A stretch of 64,000 nt of DNA, taken from Candidatus Gastranaerophilales bacterium (GTDB lineage: Bacteria; Cyanobacteriota; Vampirovibrionia; Gastranaerophilales; Gastranaerophilaceae). The stretch spans positions 1-64,000 of the forward strand of contig CALURI010000012.1 of assembly GCA_944323135.1 (NCBI GenBank). The letters are read 5' to 3'. Under the pieces are notes generated by a model. It was not told where the DNA came from. It worked only from the letters and a program-made list of their open reading frames with translations, and did no database searches. Positions 8,030 to 17,424 of this stretch are shown piece by piece; position 1 is the stretch's first letter, and every line of letters starts with the position of its first letter. A program made the translations under genes and the position numbers.

Positions 8030-10147
8030 TTATTCAACATTATATGATTCACCAATAGTATCTATTGCCTCAACCTTGATATCCGTAATCAATTCAGAAT
8101 AAGAAATTACAACAATTGTCGGGATATGACGTTCTAAAAGCTGATAAAGAGGTAATCTTATCCTTGGGGAACACAAAATTACAGGCTGCTGTCCGCATGC
8201 CTGATGCGCCCTCATTAATGTTGTAGCTGTTGTTTCAATCAATTCCTGAACCTGCATAGGGTTTAATAAGAACATAGTTCCAAGCTCTGTTCTTTGGCAA
8301 CTGTCATCAAGAGTTTTTTCCCATTCAGGAGACAAAGTAAGAGCATATAATACTCTGTCATCCCCAACATTAGATAAACAAATCTGACGTCCTAAAGCAG
8401 TTCTCAAACGTTCTGATAAAATATCAGGCTCTTTTGAAAATCTTGCATAATCACAAAGTCTTTCAAATACAAATATAATATCTTTAATAGAAACTTTTTC
8501 TCTAATTAAGTTAACAAAGATTTTTCTCAAATCACTTGTTGAAATAATTGTCGGAACAAGATCATTAACCAAAGTAGGATCTTGAGAACGTACAAGTTCC
8601 ATAAGCTTCAATACATCAGTTTTTGTCATAACTTCATCAACATGTTTTCTTACACATTCTTGTAAATGCGTAACAATAACATCTGTAGGATCAACAGCAG
8701 TAACAGAACGTGCTGTTTTTGCATCTTCCGGAGAAATCCAATAAGCCTGAGTTTGATAAGTAGGATCAATACCAATAATTGCATCTTGCGGAACTTCTTT
8801 TTTCAAAGCATCCCATTGGTCAGCAATTACCATTAATTTGCCAGGATAAACATATCCTGTTGCAACAGTATTTCCACGAATTGATATCATATATTCATTA
8901 GCATCAAGTGCTGAAGAATCCATAATCCTTATATTGGGTAAAATATAACCTAATTCATCAGTAACTCTCTGACGTAAAGCTGCGATTTTAGCCAATAATT
9001 GACCTTCCTGATCAGGATCAGCAATAACAAGAAGGTTTGAACCGACTTGCAAACTTAAAACATCAACACCTAAACGTTCATACATTCTATTCGGGTTAAC
9101 AAGATCCTGCATATTTTGGCGGACATTTTCCAATTGCCCCAATTGAGATTGCACATCCGCATTGATTAAAGTTGAGAATCCCGCAATGAATAAACCTACC
9201 GCAAACATAAAGAAAGGTAAAAATGGTAATCCTGTACCTTGCCAAAACCAAGTATGTCCTGTAACAGCAAGGAAAAATAAGAATAAAGAAGCCAAAAATA
9301 ATGCATTAGGTTTGCTGACAATCTGTCCAGTAACATCAGAACCTAAAGAATTGGCAGCAGAAGAACGAGTCATAAATACACCTGCAGCAATAGACATCAA
9401 AAGAGAAGGCAACTGAGATGCAAGACCGTCACCAATAGTTAATACAGTATATTTTTGAACAGCATCCGCAACAGGCATCTGATTCATCAAACACCCGATA
9501 CACAAACCGCCGATAATGTTAATTAATACAATAATTATACCTGCAATTGTGTCCCCTTTTACGAATTTCATAGCACCGTCCATGCTACCGAAAAGGTTTG
9601 ATTCTCTTTGCAAGTCTTCACGCTTTTTAGTCGCCTCCTCAGGAGAAATCAATCCTGCATTAAAATCTGCATCAATAGTCATTTGTTTACCCGGCATAGC
9701 ATCTAAGGCAAAACGTGCAGCAACTTCTGCAATACGTTCCGCACCTTTTGTAATTACCATAAACTGAACAACTGTAATAATAAGGAATATTACACCACCA
9801 ACAATCATGTTACCGCCGGTAACAAATGTTCCGAATGCGTGGATAACCTCACCCGCTTCACCTTTAGACAAAATCAACCTTGTAGAAGCAATTGACAAAA
9901 CAAGTCTAAACATTGTACCAATCAAGATAATTGATGGAAATGATGCAAGCTCCAACGTCTTTTTTACATACAAAGAAATCATCAAAAGGACAACACCAAG
10001 CGCAATATTCAAACTTATACAAAAATTTACAACCCAATTAGGAAGTTCAACAAGCAACAGAACAATAAGCAATAATACAAATATTGCCATAAAAACTTCA
10101 CTTAAATTTGTTCCGTTTGCCCCTTGCTGAGCTTGTTCTTGCGCCAT
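8030..10147 (-). CDS. flhA: Flagellar export gate protein FlhA
   Basis: A 705-aa member of the FlhA/SctV (FHIPEP) family, the major membrane component and proton-coupled export gate of flagellar and type III secretion systems. The N-terminal 330 residues hold about eight transmembrane helices; the conserved cytoplasmic FHIPEP loop is at 135-165 (ERIAEVAARFALDAMPGKQM). The C-terminal half is the cytoplasmic ring domain that docks chaperone-substrate complexes (e.g. VIVTHLQECVRKH, EPDILSERLRTALGRQI). Length matches bacterial FlhA. Its ATG overlaps the fliH stop (TAATG), implying translational coupling. Last recognised flagellar gene of the cluster. Confidence 0.95.
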   Translation of the reverse strand: MAQEQAQQGANGTNLSEVFMAIFVLLLIVLLLVELPNWVVNFCISLNIALGVVLLMISLYVKKTLELASFPSIILIGTMFRLVLSIASTRLILSKGEAGEVIHAFGTFVTGGNMIVGGVIFLIITVVQFMVITKGAERIAEVAARFALDAMPGKQMTIDADFNAGLISPEEATKKREDLQRESNLFGSMDGAMKFVKGDTIAGIIIVLINIIGGLCIGCLMNQMPVADAVQKYTVLTIGDGLASQLPSLLMSIAAGVFMTRSSAANSLGSDVTGQIVSKPNALFLASLFLFFLAVTGHTWFWQGTGLPFLPFFMFAVGLFIAGFSTLINADVQSQLGQLENVRQNMQDLVNPNRMYERLGVDVLSLQVGSNLLVIADPDQEGQLLAKIAALRQRVTDELGYILPNIRIMDSSALDANEYMISIRGNTVATGYVYPGKLMVIADQWDALKKEVPQDAIIGIDPTYQTQAYWISPEDAKTARSVTAVDPTDVIVTHLQECVRKHVDEVMTKTDVLKLMELVRSQDPTLVNDLVPTIISTSDLRKIFVNLIREKVSIKDIIFVFERLCDYARFSKEPDILSERLRTALGRQICLSNVGDDRVLYALTLSPEWEKTLDDSCQRTELGTMFLLNPMQVQELIETTATTLMRAHQACGQQPVILCSPRIRLPLYQLLERHIPTIVVISYSELITDIKVEAIDTIGESYNVE

Positions 10148-10857
10148 TAAATTTCTTTTAGAGCCTCACTAATTACCGCCAATTGTGTTTCAATTGTCGC
10201 ATCTATTACACCATTTGTAGTTGTAACCATACAACCGCCTTCCATAACTGTTTCATCAGGTACAATCATAACCTTTGCTTCTAATCCGACATTATTCAAT
10301 ACTGTTGGAACTTCAGATTTTAACAAAGATACCTGCGCAGGATTTACTCTTAAAGTTATCTTCGATTCTTCCTTCGACAATCCTTTTAATATTTCAGTAA
10401 TATTATCAAGAATAATCGTAGGATCCTGCTGTAATTCTTTCTTAATGATTTTTTGAGCAATATCAACGCTTATTTCCAGAATATCAGGAGCAATGTGTTC
10501 AAAAACTTCTTGTTTTGCATTTAAAAAAGCCGTTATAGCATTTTTTACATCTTCTATATCTGCTTTTGCCTGTTCAATCCCAACTTGATATCCTTCTTTA
10601 ACTGCAGCTTCTTTAATACTTTGAGCTTCTTCACGCGCACGCGAAATAAGGTTTCTGTCATCAATCCTTCTGAAACCTCTTCTTCTATCTCCACGTCTGC
10701 GTTCCTGACGTTGTTTAAAATCTATATTGTCAAGATTAAATAAATCAATTTTATCTTCTTCAACCTTGACTTCAGGCGTAATTCCGTCTTGTAAAGCCTG
10801 TTGTTCTACTGCAGCAGCCTCCGCCGTCTGTCTGCTTGAATTCTTTTTTATAATCAT
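10147..10857 (-). CDS. fliH: Flagellar export ATPase regulator FliH-like
   Basis: 236 aa. FliH/SctL proteins form the stalk that binds the FliI ATPase and links it to the switch ring. Seen here: a low-complexity N-terminus, an Arg-rich patch (RQERRRGDRRRGFRR, about 50-65), then the typical helical pattern REEAQSIKEAAVKEGYQVG of FliH/V-ATPase subunit E-like proteins, and a C-terminal globular part with ILEISVDIAQKIIKKEL and ITLRVNP. Position between the fliG-like gene and flhA supports the call. No fliI follows in this window, which is unusual because fliI normally comes right after fliH. Confidence 0.85.
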   Translation of the reverse strand: MIIKKNSSRQTAEAAAVEQQALQDGITPEVKVEEDKIDLFNLDNIDFKQRQERRRGDRRRGFRRIDDRNLISRAREEAQSIKEAAVKEGYQVGIEQAKADIEDVKNAITAFLNAKQEVFEHIAPDILEISVDIAQKIIKKELQQDPTIILDNITEILKGLSKEESKITLRVNPAQVSLLKSEVPTVLNNVGLEAKVMIVPDETVMEGGCMVTTTNGVIDATIETQLAVISEALKEI

Positions 10858-10868
10858 GATTAATTATA

Positions 10869-11885
10869 TTATACACTATCTTCTAAGTGTGTGGCAATAA
10901 TATTTGCAACTTTAGGAGGCATTTCATAATATTCTCCCTCTAAAGCACTGAATACAAACTGTTTTACCTTATTACGTTCTAATCTTAAAGTATGTTCCAT
11001 TTGAGATTTATCTAAATATTGCGCAACATTTTGTATTTTTGCAATAACTTTTGACGGTGTAATATTCTGATTTACACCGGGAAGATTTGTTTTTATCTCC
11101 TGTAAACATCTCAATGCTGCTCCTGCATCAACTTTGGAATTTAAATCAGGCATACCCATAAATTTAATGACCGATTGTGCATCATCCGGATTAAATTTAT
11201 TAAGAATAGTTTGTACTTTTTCCTGCTTCATACGTTGGAAAAGCATTGCAAGAGTTGCAAGTTTGAGAACTTTTGCATCAGCTCCAAGAGGCACAGAACC
11301 TGATTGAATTTGAGAATTTGATTGAACTGCCGGCACACCTTGTGCGGATTGTTGAACAGTTTGATTTTGCGCTGCTTGTTCAGCCTCAACCTGTTGCTGC
11401 ATCATAGCATCAATATTAGATTGACTTGCAGCTTTTTCCATCAAACCTTCATCAATCAAATTTTTATCTTTTAATTCAGCGATACAATCAAGATAAGTTT
11501 TTTTAACGTGATGTTCAATTAATTGTAAACACTGATCCTGAGGTAAATTCTGATGATATGCATTTTTTGCTATTTCAAAAATTGTATAAGCAATTTTTTG
11601 CATAATCGGATCCCAATACTGTTGAGGGATACCGGAACGGATTAAATCAACCGATTTATGGAAAGACCATTCAGCAATAATTTGTGTAACCATTATTGCC
11701 TGATCAAGATTAAATCCTAAGGACTCATCGTCATATAAAGCCTGACCTGCGACTGTTGCAAAATTCAACAATGTATTAGCAACATAATTTTTCTGGTTAT
11801 CGTTAAAATCCTTTGGGATTAACTCTAACGCCTGCTGAGCTAAATTCTGTGCAAAACCTTTATAATCAAATCCTTGTATTGCCAT
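10869..11885 (-). CDS. FliG-position protein, divergent FliG-like
   Basis: 338 aa, the usual FliG length, and located between fliF and fliH exactly where fliG lies in most flagellar operons. FliG forms the rotor switch ring bound to the FliF C-terminus. The second half has helical sequence compatible with FliG armadillo-type repeats (KQEKVQTILNKFNPDDAQSVIKFM), but I see no clear EHPQ or torque-helix charge pattern, and residues 150-205 are a Gln/Ala-rich linker. The first 150 residues are not recognised. It may be a diverged FliG or a replacement that performs only export-platform functions. Identity rests mostly on context. Confidence 0.5.
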   Translation of the reverse strand: MAIQGFDYKGFAQNLAQQALELIPKDFNDNQKNYVANTLLNFATVAGQALYDDESLGFNLDQAIMVTQIIAEWSFHKSVDLIRSGIPQQYWDPIMQKIAYTIFEIAKNAYHQNLPQDQCLQLIEHHVKKTYLDCIAELKDKNLIDEGLMEKAASQSNIDAMMQQQVEAEQAAQNQTVQQSAQGVPAVQSNSQIQSGSVPLGADAKVLKLATLAMLFQRMKQEKVQTILNKFNPDDAQSVIKFMGMPDLNSKVDAGAALRCLQEIKTNLPGVNQNITPSKVIAKIQNVAQYLDKSQMEHTLRLERNKVKQFVFSALEGEYYEMPPKVANIIATHLEDSV

Positions 11886-12051
11886 TTTTATACCTAAGCT
11901 TATACCTGCTTAAGAGGTGCTTTTGTTTTAGATTAACCTTTATCCGGATTAATAAAGTTAGCCTTAAACTTGTTTTTGAATTATTTTATTCCCCGCACCT
12001 GTTTTGCTTTATAAACTTTCCTTTCTTGATTTTGAACCTTTGATTTTCTTA

Positions 12052-13722
12052 CTAACCTTGTTCAATCCAGCTTTTAATCTTTTCTCCAGCCTCTTCATCA
12101 TCTGCACCTGAAAGTTCTGCAGAAAGATTTGACAATGTATCAGCCAATTGCACCGGATTTTGCTGTTGTATATACCCTCTTTGTTGCTGTTCAACAAGCC
12201 CTTGAGCCAATTCCGATTGCCTTTCCGTTAATTGAGCAGCACGCTGATTAATATCTGATAATTGTTGTTCTTGTTGAGCTGTTTTTTGACGAAGCATTTC
12301 AACTTCACGCCTGTTTGCTTCCTGTATTTGTTGAACTTTATTAGAAACAGCTTTAAATACAATTACCAAACCAATACCGCATAATGCAATTGCAAGCCAC
12401 CAAGGATTACCTGTCTCATCAGGTTTTGGAAGATTTGCAGGTCTGTCTGATGCTAAATAAGGATCTGTTGAATCTGAAAATGCTATTGATACATTATCAG
12501 GATTAACTTTTGGACTTGCTGCTTTTGCTATTAATTCTTTCAATTCTTCTAAAGTTGTATTTGCGGGAAGTGCATTTTTATCCAATGTAACAGCTATTGA
12601 AATATCTTCAACAACACCCGGTTTTATATATTCATTTGTTTGAGTTTTTGTTACACCATATTGAGTTTCTCTTGCTGTTCTTGAATAATTTCTGTTCTGG
12701 CTTGAATCAGAAGATCCGTTTGGAAGACCGTTCGGCAAATATACACTTACGGCATTAGCATTTTTATTTGAATCAGTTGTCTGATCCCCCAAACCTTCAG
12801 AAAAAGTCTGTTCTGTTACAGAGGCTTTTCTGTTTGGATCATAATCTATTGTATACTTTTCTACAGGTGCCTGACGTAAAAAGGTGCTTACTGTAGCAAC
12901 ATAGTTTCCTTGTCCGATAAGCCTGTCTAATTGCTGATTAACTTTTGAGGTCATATATTTATCATTTTCTTCCAGACGTTGAAGCATCTCATCTTCTGCG
13001 TCCATAATACTGTGATAAGTATTACCGTTAGTATCAGTTATTGCGATATTTTCAGCAGTTAAACCAGTTACACTACCTAATAAAAGATTTGTTATAGCTT
13101 TAACCTTTAATTGATCAAGTTTCGTAGCATCTTTTGCCAAAGTAATCTGAACTGTTGCTGTTACAGGCTTTTGCATAGAAGTAAACATTGTTTGTTCCGG
13201 AATAGAAATAAAAACAGAAGCATTATCTACACCGTCAATTCTTCTTATAAGTCTTGATAATTCACCATTTATCGCTCTTGATAACCTTATTTTCTTATCT
13301 TCTTTAGTTGATGTAAAATCCCCTTTATCAAATATTTCCAACCCAACATTTTGATCCATAAGACCACTTTGAACAATCTGAATAAGCGCTAAATCTCTAT
13401 CTGTTGTATAACAAGCTTTTCTACCTGTTTTACAATCACCTTTTTTCAAATATAGAATAGATTTTGTACCATCAAGTCTTCTGCTTACCGCAATATCATA
13501 TTTAGCAAGCAATGCTTGAATTTCAATTGCTTTACCAGCATTATCGGTTGTTAAAAGGTCTACATCAGCCTTTAAAGGTTCTCCTGTAATTTCTGTACCA
13601 TTAGCGGGTTTCTTAGAAGCCCCGACAATACTTATAGAAACGACAAGTGCCAAAAAGAGTACTATTGCGCCAATTATACCATATAATAAAGGTTTATTCT
13701 CCGTTATCTTTGAAAAATCCAT
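12052..13722 (-). CDS. fliF: Flagellar MS-ring protein FliF
   Basis: 556 aa, normal for FliF. It builds the MS ring in the inner membrane that houses the export gate. Transmembrane helix 1 is at residues 12-35; periplasmic YscJ/FliF ring-building domains follow (ALLAKYDIAVS..., then LSRLIRRIDGVDNASVFISIPE, a hallmark segment). A Ser/Asn-rich loop is near 330-350, transmembrane helix 2 near 438-458, then a Gln-rich coiled coil. The C-terminus ends ADDEEAGEKIKSWIEQG, like the FliG-binding tail of FliF, which implies that a FliG partner exists. A 166-nt gap separates it from the fliG-position gene; I see no gene in that gap. Confidence 0.95.
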   Translation of the reverse strand: MDFSKITENKPLLYGIIGAIVLFLALVVSISIVGASKKPANGTEITGEPLKADVDLLTTDNAGKAIEIQALLAKYDIAVSRRLDGTKSILYLKKGDCKTGRKACYTTDRDLALIQIVQSGLMDQNVGLEIFDKGDFTSTKEDKKIRLSRAINGELSRLIRRIDGVDNASVFISIPEQTMFTSMQKPVTATVQITLAKDATKLDQLKVKAITNLLLGSVTGLTAENIAITDTNGNTYHSIMDAEDEMLQRLEENDKYMTSKVNQQLDRLIGQGNYVATVSTFLRQAPVEKYTIDYDPNRKASVTEQTFSEGLGDQTTDSNKNANAVSVYLPNGLPNGSSDSSQNRNYSRTARETQYGVTKTQTNEYIKPGVVEDISIAVTLDKNALPANTTLEELKELIAKAASPKVNPDNVSIAFSDSTDPYLASDRPANLPKPDETGNPWWLAIALCGIGLVIVFKAVSNKVQQIQEANRREVEMLRQKTAQQEQQLSDINQRAAQLTERQSELAQGLVEQQQRGYIQQQNPVQLADTLSNLSAELSGADDEEAGEKIKSWIEQG

Positions 13723-13813
13723 TTTTTACCCTCTTAGCATTTGCCAAATTTATTTAATTTTGACATTATGTTTTTACCCAAGTCTTTTTTTAGTTTCCTA
13801 ATCCTAATTTATT

Positions 13814-14152
13814 TTACACCTGAATCTGCATAACTTTGTCATACGCTTGAATGACTTTTCCCGTAAGCTGGGTTGCAACGTTAATACTTATTTCAGATTT
13901 TGCCATTGCAGTCATAACATCATGGATATCAACATTACCGCTTCCTGACATAACATCTTTCAACAAATTATCAGGAGCATTGAGTTCAGTATTAAGATTT
14001 TCTACCAAACCTGACATTACTTGCTTAAAGTCGGGTGAAGTATTATCCTCAACTCTTGATAATCTTGCTGAAGTCATATTGCCTATACCTGTATCAAGCT
14101 TTGTATGCTGAATTCTGCCTGCAAGATCATATTGCGGATAAAAGCTGTCCAT
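13814..14152 (-). CDS. fliE: Flagellar hook-basal body protein FliE
   Basis: 112 aa. FliE is the adaptor between the MS ring/export gate and the rod, and is exported through the gate. The C-terminal signature is clear: VDIHDVMTAMAKSEISINVATQLTGKVIQAYDKVM, matching the family pattern (D)VHxVMIAxExAxxSfxLxxxVRNKxxxAYxEIMxMqV, and ending MQIQV. FliE is specific to flagella among type III-like systems, so this cluster descends from a true flagellum. It is the first gene of the fliE-fliF-X-fliH-flhA cluster, with an AGGCAGG site upstream. Confidence 0.88.
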   Translation of the reverse strand: MDSFYPQYDLAGRIQHTKLDTGIGNMTSARLSRVEDNTSPDFKQVMSGLVENLNTELNAPDNLLKDVMSGSGNVDIHDVMTAMAKSEISINVATQLTGKVIQAYDKVMQIQV

Positions 14153-14229
14153 TATTTTTACCTGCCTTTCTAAATTTATAATACAGTATATTCGTTTAAA
14201 TTTATATACTTAACAAGTAAAAATCATAC

Positions 14230-14256
14230 AAATTCAGTAGAAAAATGACTGAATTT
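14230..14256 (-). terminator. Hairpin between dCMP deaminase gene and fliE
   Basis: AAATTCAGT (14230-14238) and ACTGAATTT (14248-14256) form a perfect 9-bp stem with a 9-nt loop in the 187-nt gap after the deaminase stop. Only a broken T-run follows on the minus strand. It probably separates the deaminase transcript from the flagellar one. Confidence 0.4.
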
Positions 14257-14339
14257 AATATAAATTAATTACCTGCCTTTGCATGTGTTTAATGATTTTT
14301 TATAAAAAAGCAAGTATTTATAATAAGTAAAAGCATTAT

Positions 14340-14786
14340 TTATTCAGCCTCAAGTTCACGTCTTATATCTTCTACGGTAACATGAACCACAGGAGAATTT
14401 TCATCTTTTCTCAAAACAACATTTGTAATACCTGATTGAACAATAAATCTTTTACATAAGATACAAATAAAATTGTGCCCCCAAATATACATTGTAGCAC
14501 CTTTGCATCTGTCTTGTCCCGCTTGAATTATTGCATTTTGTTCGGCATGGATAGATCTGCAAGTTTCATATCTGGTACCTGACGGAATATTATGTTTAAT
14601 TCTGTAACATTCACCGCGTTCATAACAAGATTCAACCTTTGATGGAGTTCCGTTATATCCTGTAGCTTTAATTTTTTTGTCATCACCAACAATAACAGCA
14701 CCTACTTGCGCTCTTATACAGTTAGATCTGCTTGCACAGGTTTTTGCCAAGTCTAAAAAATAATCTTCCCATGATTTAATTTCCAT
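14340..14786 (-). CDS. Deoxycytidylate (dCMP) deaminase family protein
   Basis: 148 aa. Cytidine/dCMP deaminase fold: zinc ligands His80 with catalytic Glu82 in HAEQNAI, and the second ligand pair Cys108/Cys111 (FICILCKRF, where the family usually has a Pro before the first Cys). The N-terminal region SRSNCIRAQVGAVIV and TGYNGTP are typical of dCMP deaminase/ComEB. The enzyme converts dCMP to dUMP, feeding thymidylate synthesis. Cys residues near 54, 60 and 76 may bind a second zinc, as in ComEB-like members. GGAGG upstream fixes the start. Confidence 0.88.
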   Translation of the reverse strand: MEIKSWEDYFLDLAKTCASRSNCIRAQVGAVIVGDDKKIKATGYNGTPSKVESCYERGECYRIKHNIPSGTRYETCRSIHAEQNAIIQAGQDRCKGATMYIWGHNFICILCKRFIVQSGITNVVLRKDENSPVVHVTVEDIRRELEAE

Positions 14787-14861
14787 ATTCTTTCCTCCGA
14801 AAAAATTTTATTATAAAAACTGCCCTCTTGCAAATAATTCTTTATATAATACCATTATTTT

Positions 14862-15734
14862 ATGCTGAAATTGTTTAAGAAAAATTCACTAAAAACAATT
14901 AACAAAGCAGAAATCGATAAAGAAATTGAATCTTTCAAATCTATTGGAATTACAGGTGATGATAAGGATTTGATAGTTTCACTTACATCATTTCCGCAAA
15001 GAATGTATGAAATTCATTATACATTATATTCTTTATTAACCCAATCAGTAAAACCCGGAAAAGTCATTCTATGGCTTGCAAAAGAAGAATTTCCTAATCT
15101 TGAAAAAGATATTCCGCAAAAAGTTTTACAATTAAAACAAAACGGGCTTACAATTAATTGGTGTACTAATATTTTTTCATACAAAAAATTAATACCAACT
15201 TTAAAAAATTACCCTAATAACATTATTGTAACAGCAGATGATGATATTTTTTATGAAGAAGATTGGCTTGAAAATCTTATAGAAAGTTATAAAAATAACG
15301 AAAATTGTATAATCTGTCACAGAGCACATAAAATTAAATATGCCAAAAACGGAGATATTGCACCATATAAAAATTGGACAAAGAAAATTAAAAATATAAA
15401 ACCATCTTATATGAACTTTCTAACAGGAGCAGGAGGAGTTTTATACCCTGCAAATTGCTTTTACAAAGATATATTAAACGAACAACTATTCTTACAACTC
15501 TCGCCAAAAGCTGACGATATATGGTTTTGGACAATGGCAATTTTAAACGGAACTAAAATTTGCGTTGCAAAAAATTGTATAAAGCACCTAACATACGTTA
15601 ACCCTGAAAGAGAACGTGGAATGACTAATGAAGTTACCCTATTTTCAATCAATAAAAAAGGCGGGAATGACGTACAAATGCAAAAAGTTATTAATTATTA
15701 CCCGCAAATTCTTGAAATTATAAAAACTAAATAA
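14862..15734 (+). CDS. Glycosyltransferase (GT-A type)
   Basis: 290 aa. Starts MLKLFKKNS; the segment LIVSLTSFPQRMYEIHYTLYSLL is the usual entry of a family of short surface-sugar glycosyltransferases, and VTADDDIFYEEDW (about 125-137) contains the DXD-type metal/nucleotide-sugar site. A conserved GAGGVLYP segment and SPKADDIWFW near the C-terminus fit an acceptor site. Probably works in surface polysaccharide or glycolipid synthesis; donor and acceptor unknown. It has no ribosome binding site: a TATAAT box (14845-14850) ends 12 nt before the ATG, so its mRNA leader would be only a few bases long. Confidence 0.75.
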   Translation: MLKLFKKNSLKTINKAEIDKEIESFKSIGITGDDKDLIVSLTSFPQRMYEIHYTLYSLLTQSVKPGKVILWLAKEEFPNLEKDIPQKVLQLKQNGLTINWCTNIFSYKKLIPTLKNYPNNIIVTADDDIFYEEDWLENLIESYKNNENCIICHRAHKIKYAKNGDIAPYKNWTKKIKNIKPSYMNFLTGAGGVLYPANCFYKDILNEQLFLQLSPKADDIWFWTMAILNGTKICVAKNCIKHLTYVNPERERGMTNEVTLFSINKKGGNDVQMQKVINYYPQILEIIKTK

Positions 15735-15735
15735 T

Positions 15736-17241
15736 TTATTGTTTATAATTTCTTATTCCTGTTGTAATCATTGCAATTCCGTATTTGTCGCAAACATCTA
15801 TGATTTTTTGATCTTTTACTGAACCGCCAGGCTGAATTATAAGACTTATACGACCTTGAACCGCTGAATATATACAATCTTCAGCATGAATTGTTGAATC
15901 AGAAGCAAGAACCGCTTCCTTTGAGTTATCACAAGCATAATTTAATGCCTGTTCTACTGCTACAATAGCATTTGTTTGCCCTTGAGCAATAGCACAAGTT
16001 TTAAAATCACGGGCAATTACAGCAGCATTTGTTTTCGCATATTTTACGACTTTCCAGGCAAACACGGCATCTTCTATTTGTTCAGTTGTTGGTTTTTCAC
16101 GCGTAACAACTTTGAACATATCTTTATCAAGTTGACTAGAATCACTATCTTGAACAAGAGCACCGAATGGTGATAAAATCACTTCTTCTCTTGTCAATTT
16201 TCTATAATCTTTTAAAGAAGTATTCAGTTTTACAAGTTTAATATCCGAATTATCTTCAAAAAGTTCAACAGCATCAGGCATAAAATCAGGTGCTATAACA
16301 ACTTCAACAGACATTGAATTTAAATGTTTTGCGACTTCTGCATCAACAGGTTTTGAAAAACCTACCGTCCCATAAAATGAGCTGACAGGATCACAATCAA
16401 AAGCTTTTGTATAAGCATCATATATTGAACGTCCCAAAGCGACACCACAAGGTTTTGTGTGTCTTATTATAGAAACAGCATTAACATCGTAAAATTCACT
16501 TACAATATTTGCAGCCTCTGTAACATTTAAAATATCATTATACGATAATTCACGTCCGTTTATTACCTCATAATCAACCATTCTTTCTGTTTTATATACA
16601 GCACCTTTTTGGTGAGGGTTTTCACCATATTGCAAATCTCTCAACTTTTCAAAATTAAGAGTTTTAAAAGGTTTATCCCCTGTTTGCTCTGCCAATTTAG
16701 AAGATACAAGCCTGTCATAATTTGATGTCAAATTAAATGCTTTTGCTGCAAGTTTCAAACGACCAAATTCATTAGCATTTAAAGCAACATAATAATCAAC
16801 TTTATCTGTAATTACAGTAACATTTTTGTAATTTTTTGCCCCTGCACGTAATAAAGTAATACCTACAATATCTATTTTATTAATCATTTCTGAAACATCT
16901 GAAAATTCTAAAGTTATTCGTTCAAAAGGACAAATATTTACAACAACCATATCAAATGATTTTATAACAGACTTTTCAAGTCCCTCCAATTCTTTTACAT
17001 CTGGGCTATTATTCAAAATACCTGCAATAATAGTTTCATTTAATCCATTAAATTCTTGAATTAAAAAACCTGCAGATGTCGAAAAATCATTAAGATTAAT
17101 AACATCAATATCTGCATTTTTCAGCAATTCATAAGTATCTCCGCCGGCTACAATTTCATAATCAAACTTTTCTACAAGATTTTTTGCAAAATCTATTAAA
17201 CCAACTTTATCATATACACTTATAAATGCTCGTCTTTTCAT
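15736..17241 (-). CDS. purH: Bifunctional AICAR formyltransferase/IMP cyclohydrolase PurH
   Basis: 501 aa. Catalyses the last two steps of de novo purine synthesis, AICAR to FAICAR to IMP. The N-terminal IMP cyclohydrolase domain (1-190) begins RRAFISVYDKVGLIDFAK. The C-terminal AICAR transformylase domain contains LRYGENPHQ-like DLQYGENPHQKGAVY, the KHTxPCG-like IRHTKPCGVALG, and DPVSSFYGTVGF. It ends IITTGIRNYKQ, matching the family's MxFTGxRHFxH end with the final residues changed. Length is slightly short of the usual 510-530. It stands alone, converging with the glycosyltransferase gene. Confidence 0.96.
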   Translation of the reverse strand: MKRRAFISVYDKVGLIDFAKNLVEKFDYEIVAGGDTYELLKNADIDVINLNDFSTSAGFLIQEFNGLNETIIAGILNNSPDVKELEGLEKSVIKSFDMVVVNICPFERITLEFSDVSEMINKIDIVGITLLRAGAKNYKNVTVITDKVDYYVALNANEFGRLKLAAKAFNLTSNYDRLVSSKLAEQTGDKPFKTLNFEKLRDLQYGENPHQKGAVYKTERMVDYEVINGRELSYNDILNVTEAANIVSEFYDVNAVSIIRHTKPCGVALGRSIYDAYTKAFDCDPVSSFYGTVGFSKPVDAEVAKHLNSMSVEVVIAPDFMPDAVELFEDNSDIKLVKLNTSLKDYRKLTREEVILSPFGALVQDSDSSQLDKDMFKVVTREKPTTEQIEDAVFAWKVVKYAKTNAAVIARDFKTCAIAQGQTNAIVAVEQALNYACDNSKEAVLASDSTIHAEDCIYSAVQGRISLIIQPGGSVKDQKIIDVCDKYGIAMITTGIRNYKQ

Positions 17242-17367
17242 ATTTTCCTCTCAATTCAACTGTGCGGATTCAGTATATTAAAATTATATTTAATACTATT
17301 TGATATTTTTTTATTATAACACTTCTTATAAAAATTTCATATTTTCTTAGCATTTTGTAACTATTTT

Positions 17368-17395
17368 TTGATATTCTTGATATAATTTATATAAT
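17368..17395 (+). promoter_or_regulatory. Promoter of gene 17425-18096
   Basis: TTGATA (17368-17373), a 16-nt spacer and TATAAT (17390-17395), about 30 nt upstream of the ATG and reading away from purH. Confidence 0.55.
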
Positions 17396-17424
17396 ATATT
17401 ATAATAATTCAGTGAAAGAGGATT

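Noticed and set aside
9162..10130. Several plus-strand open frames opposite flhA
   Set aside because: Antisense shadows with Lys/Asn/Thr-rich content and no start signals.
12009..12197. 62-aa minus-strand open frame spanning the fliF end and the fliF-fliG gap
   Set aside because: Overlaps fliF in another frame, lacks a ribosome binding site and has ordinary shadow composition.
14153..14339. Possible small RNA or riboswitch between fliE and the deaminase
   Set aside because: Only one 9-bp hairpin is visible; no conserved riboswitch core or tRNA-like sequence.
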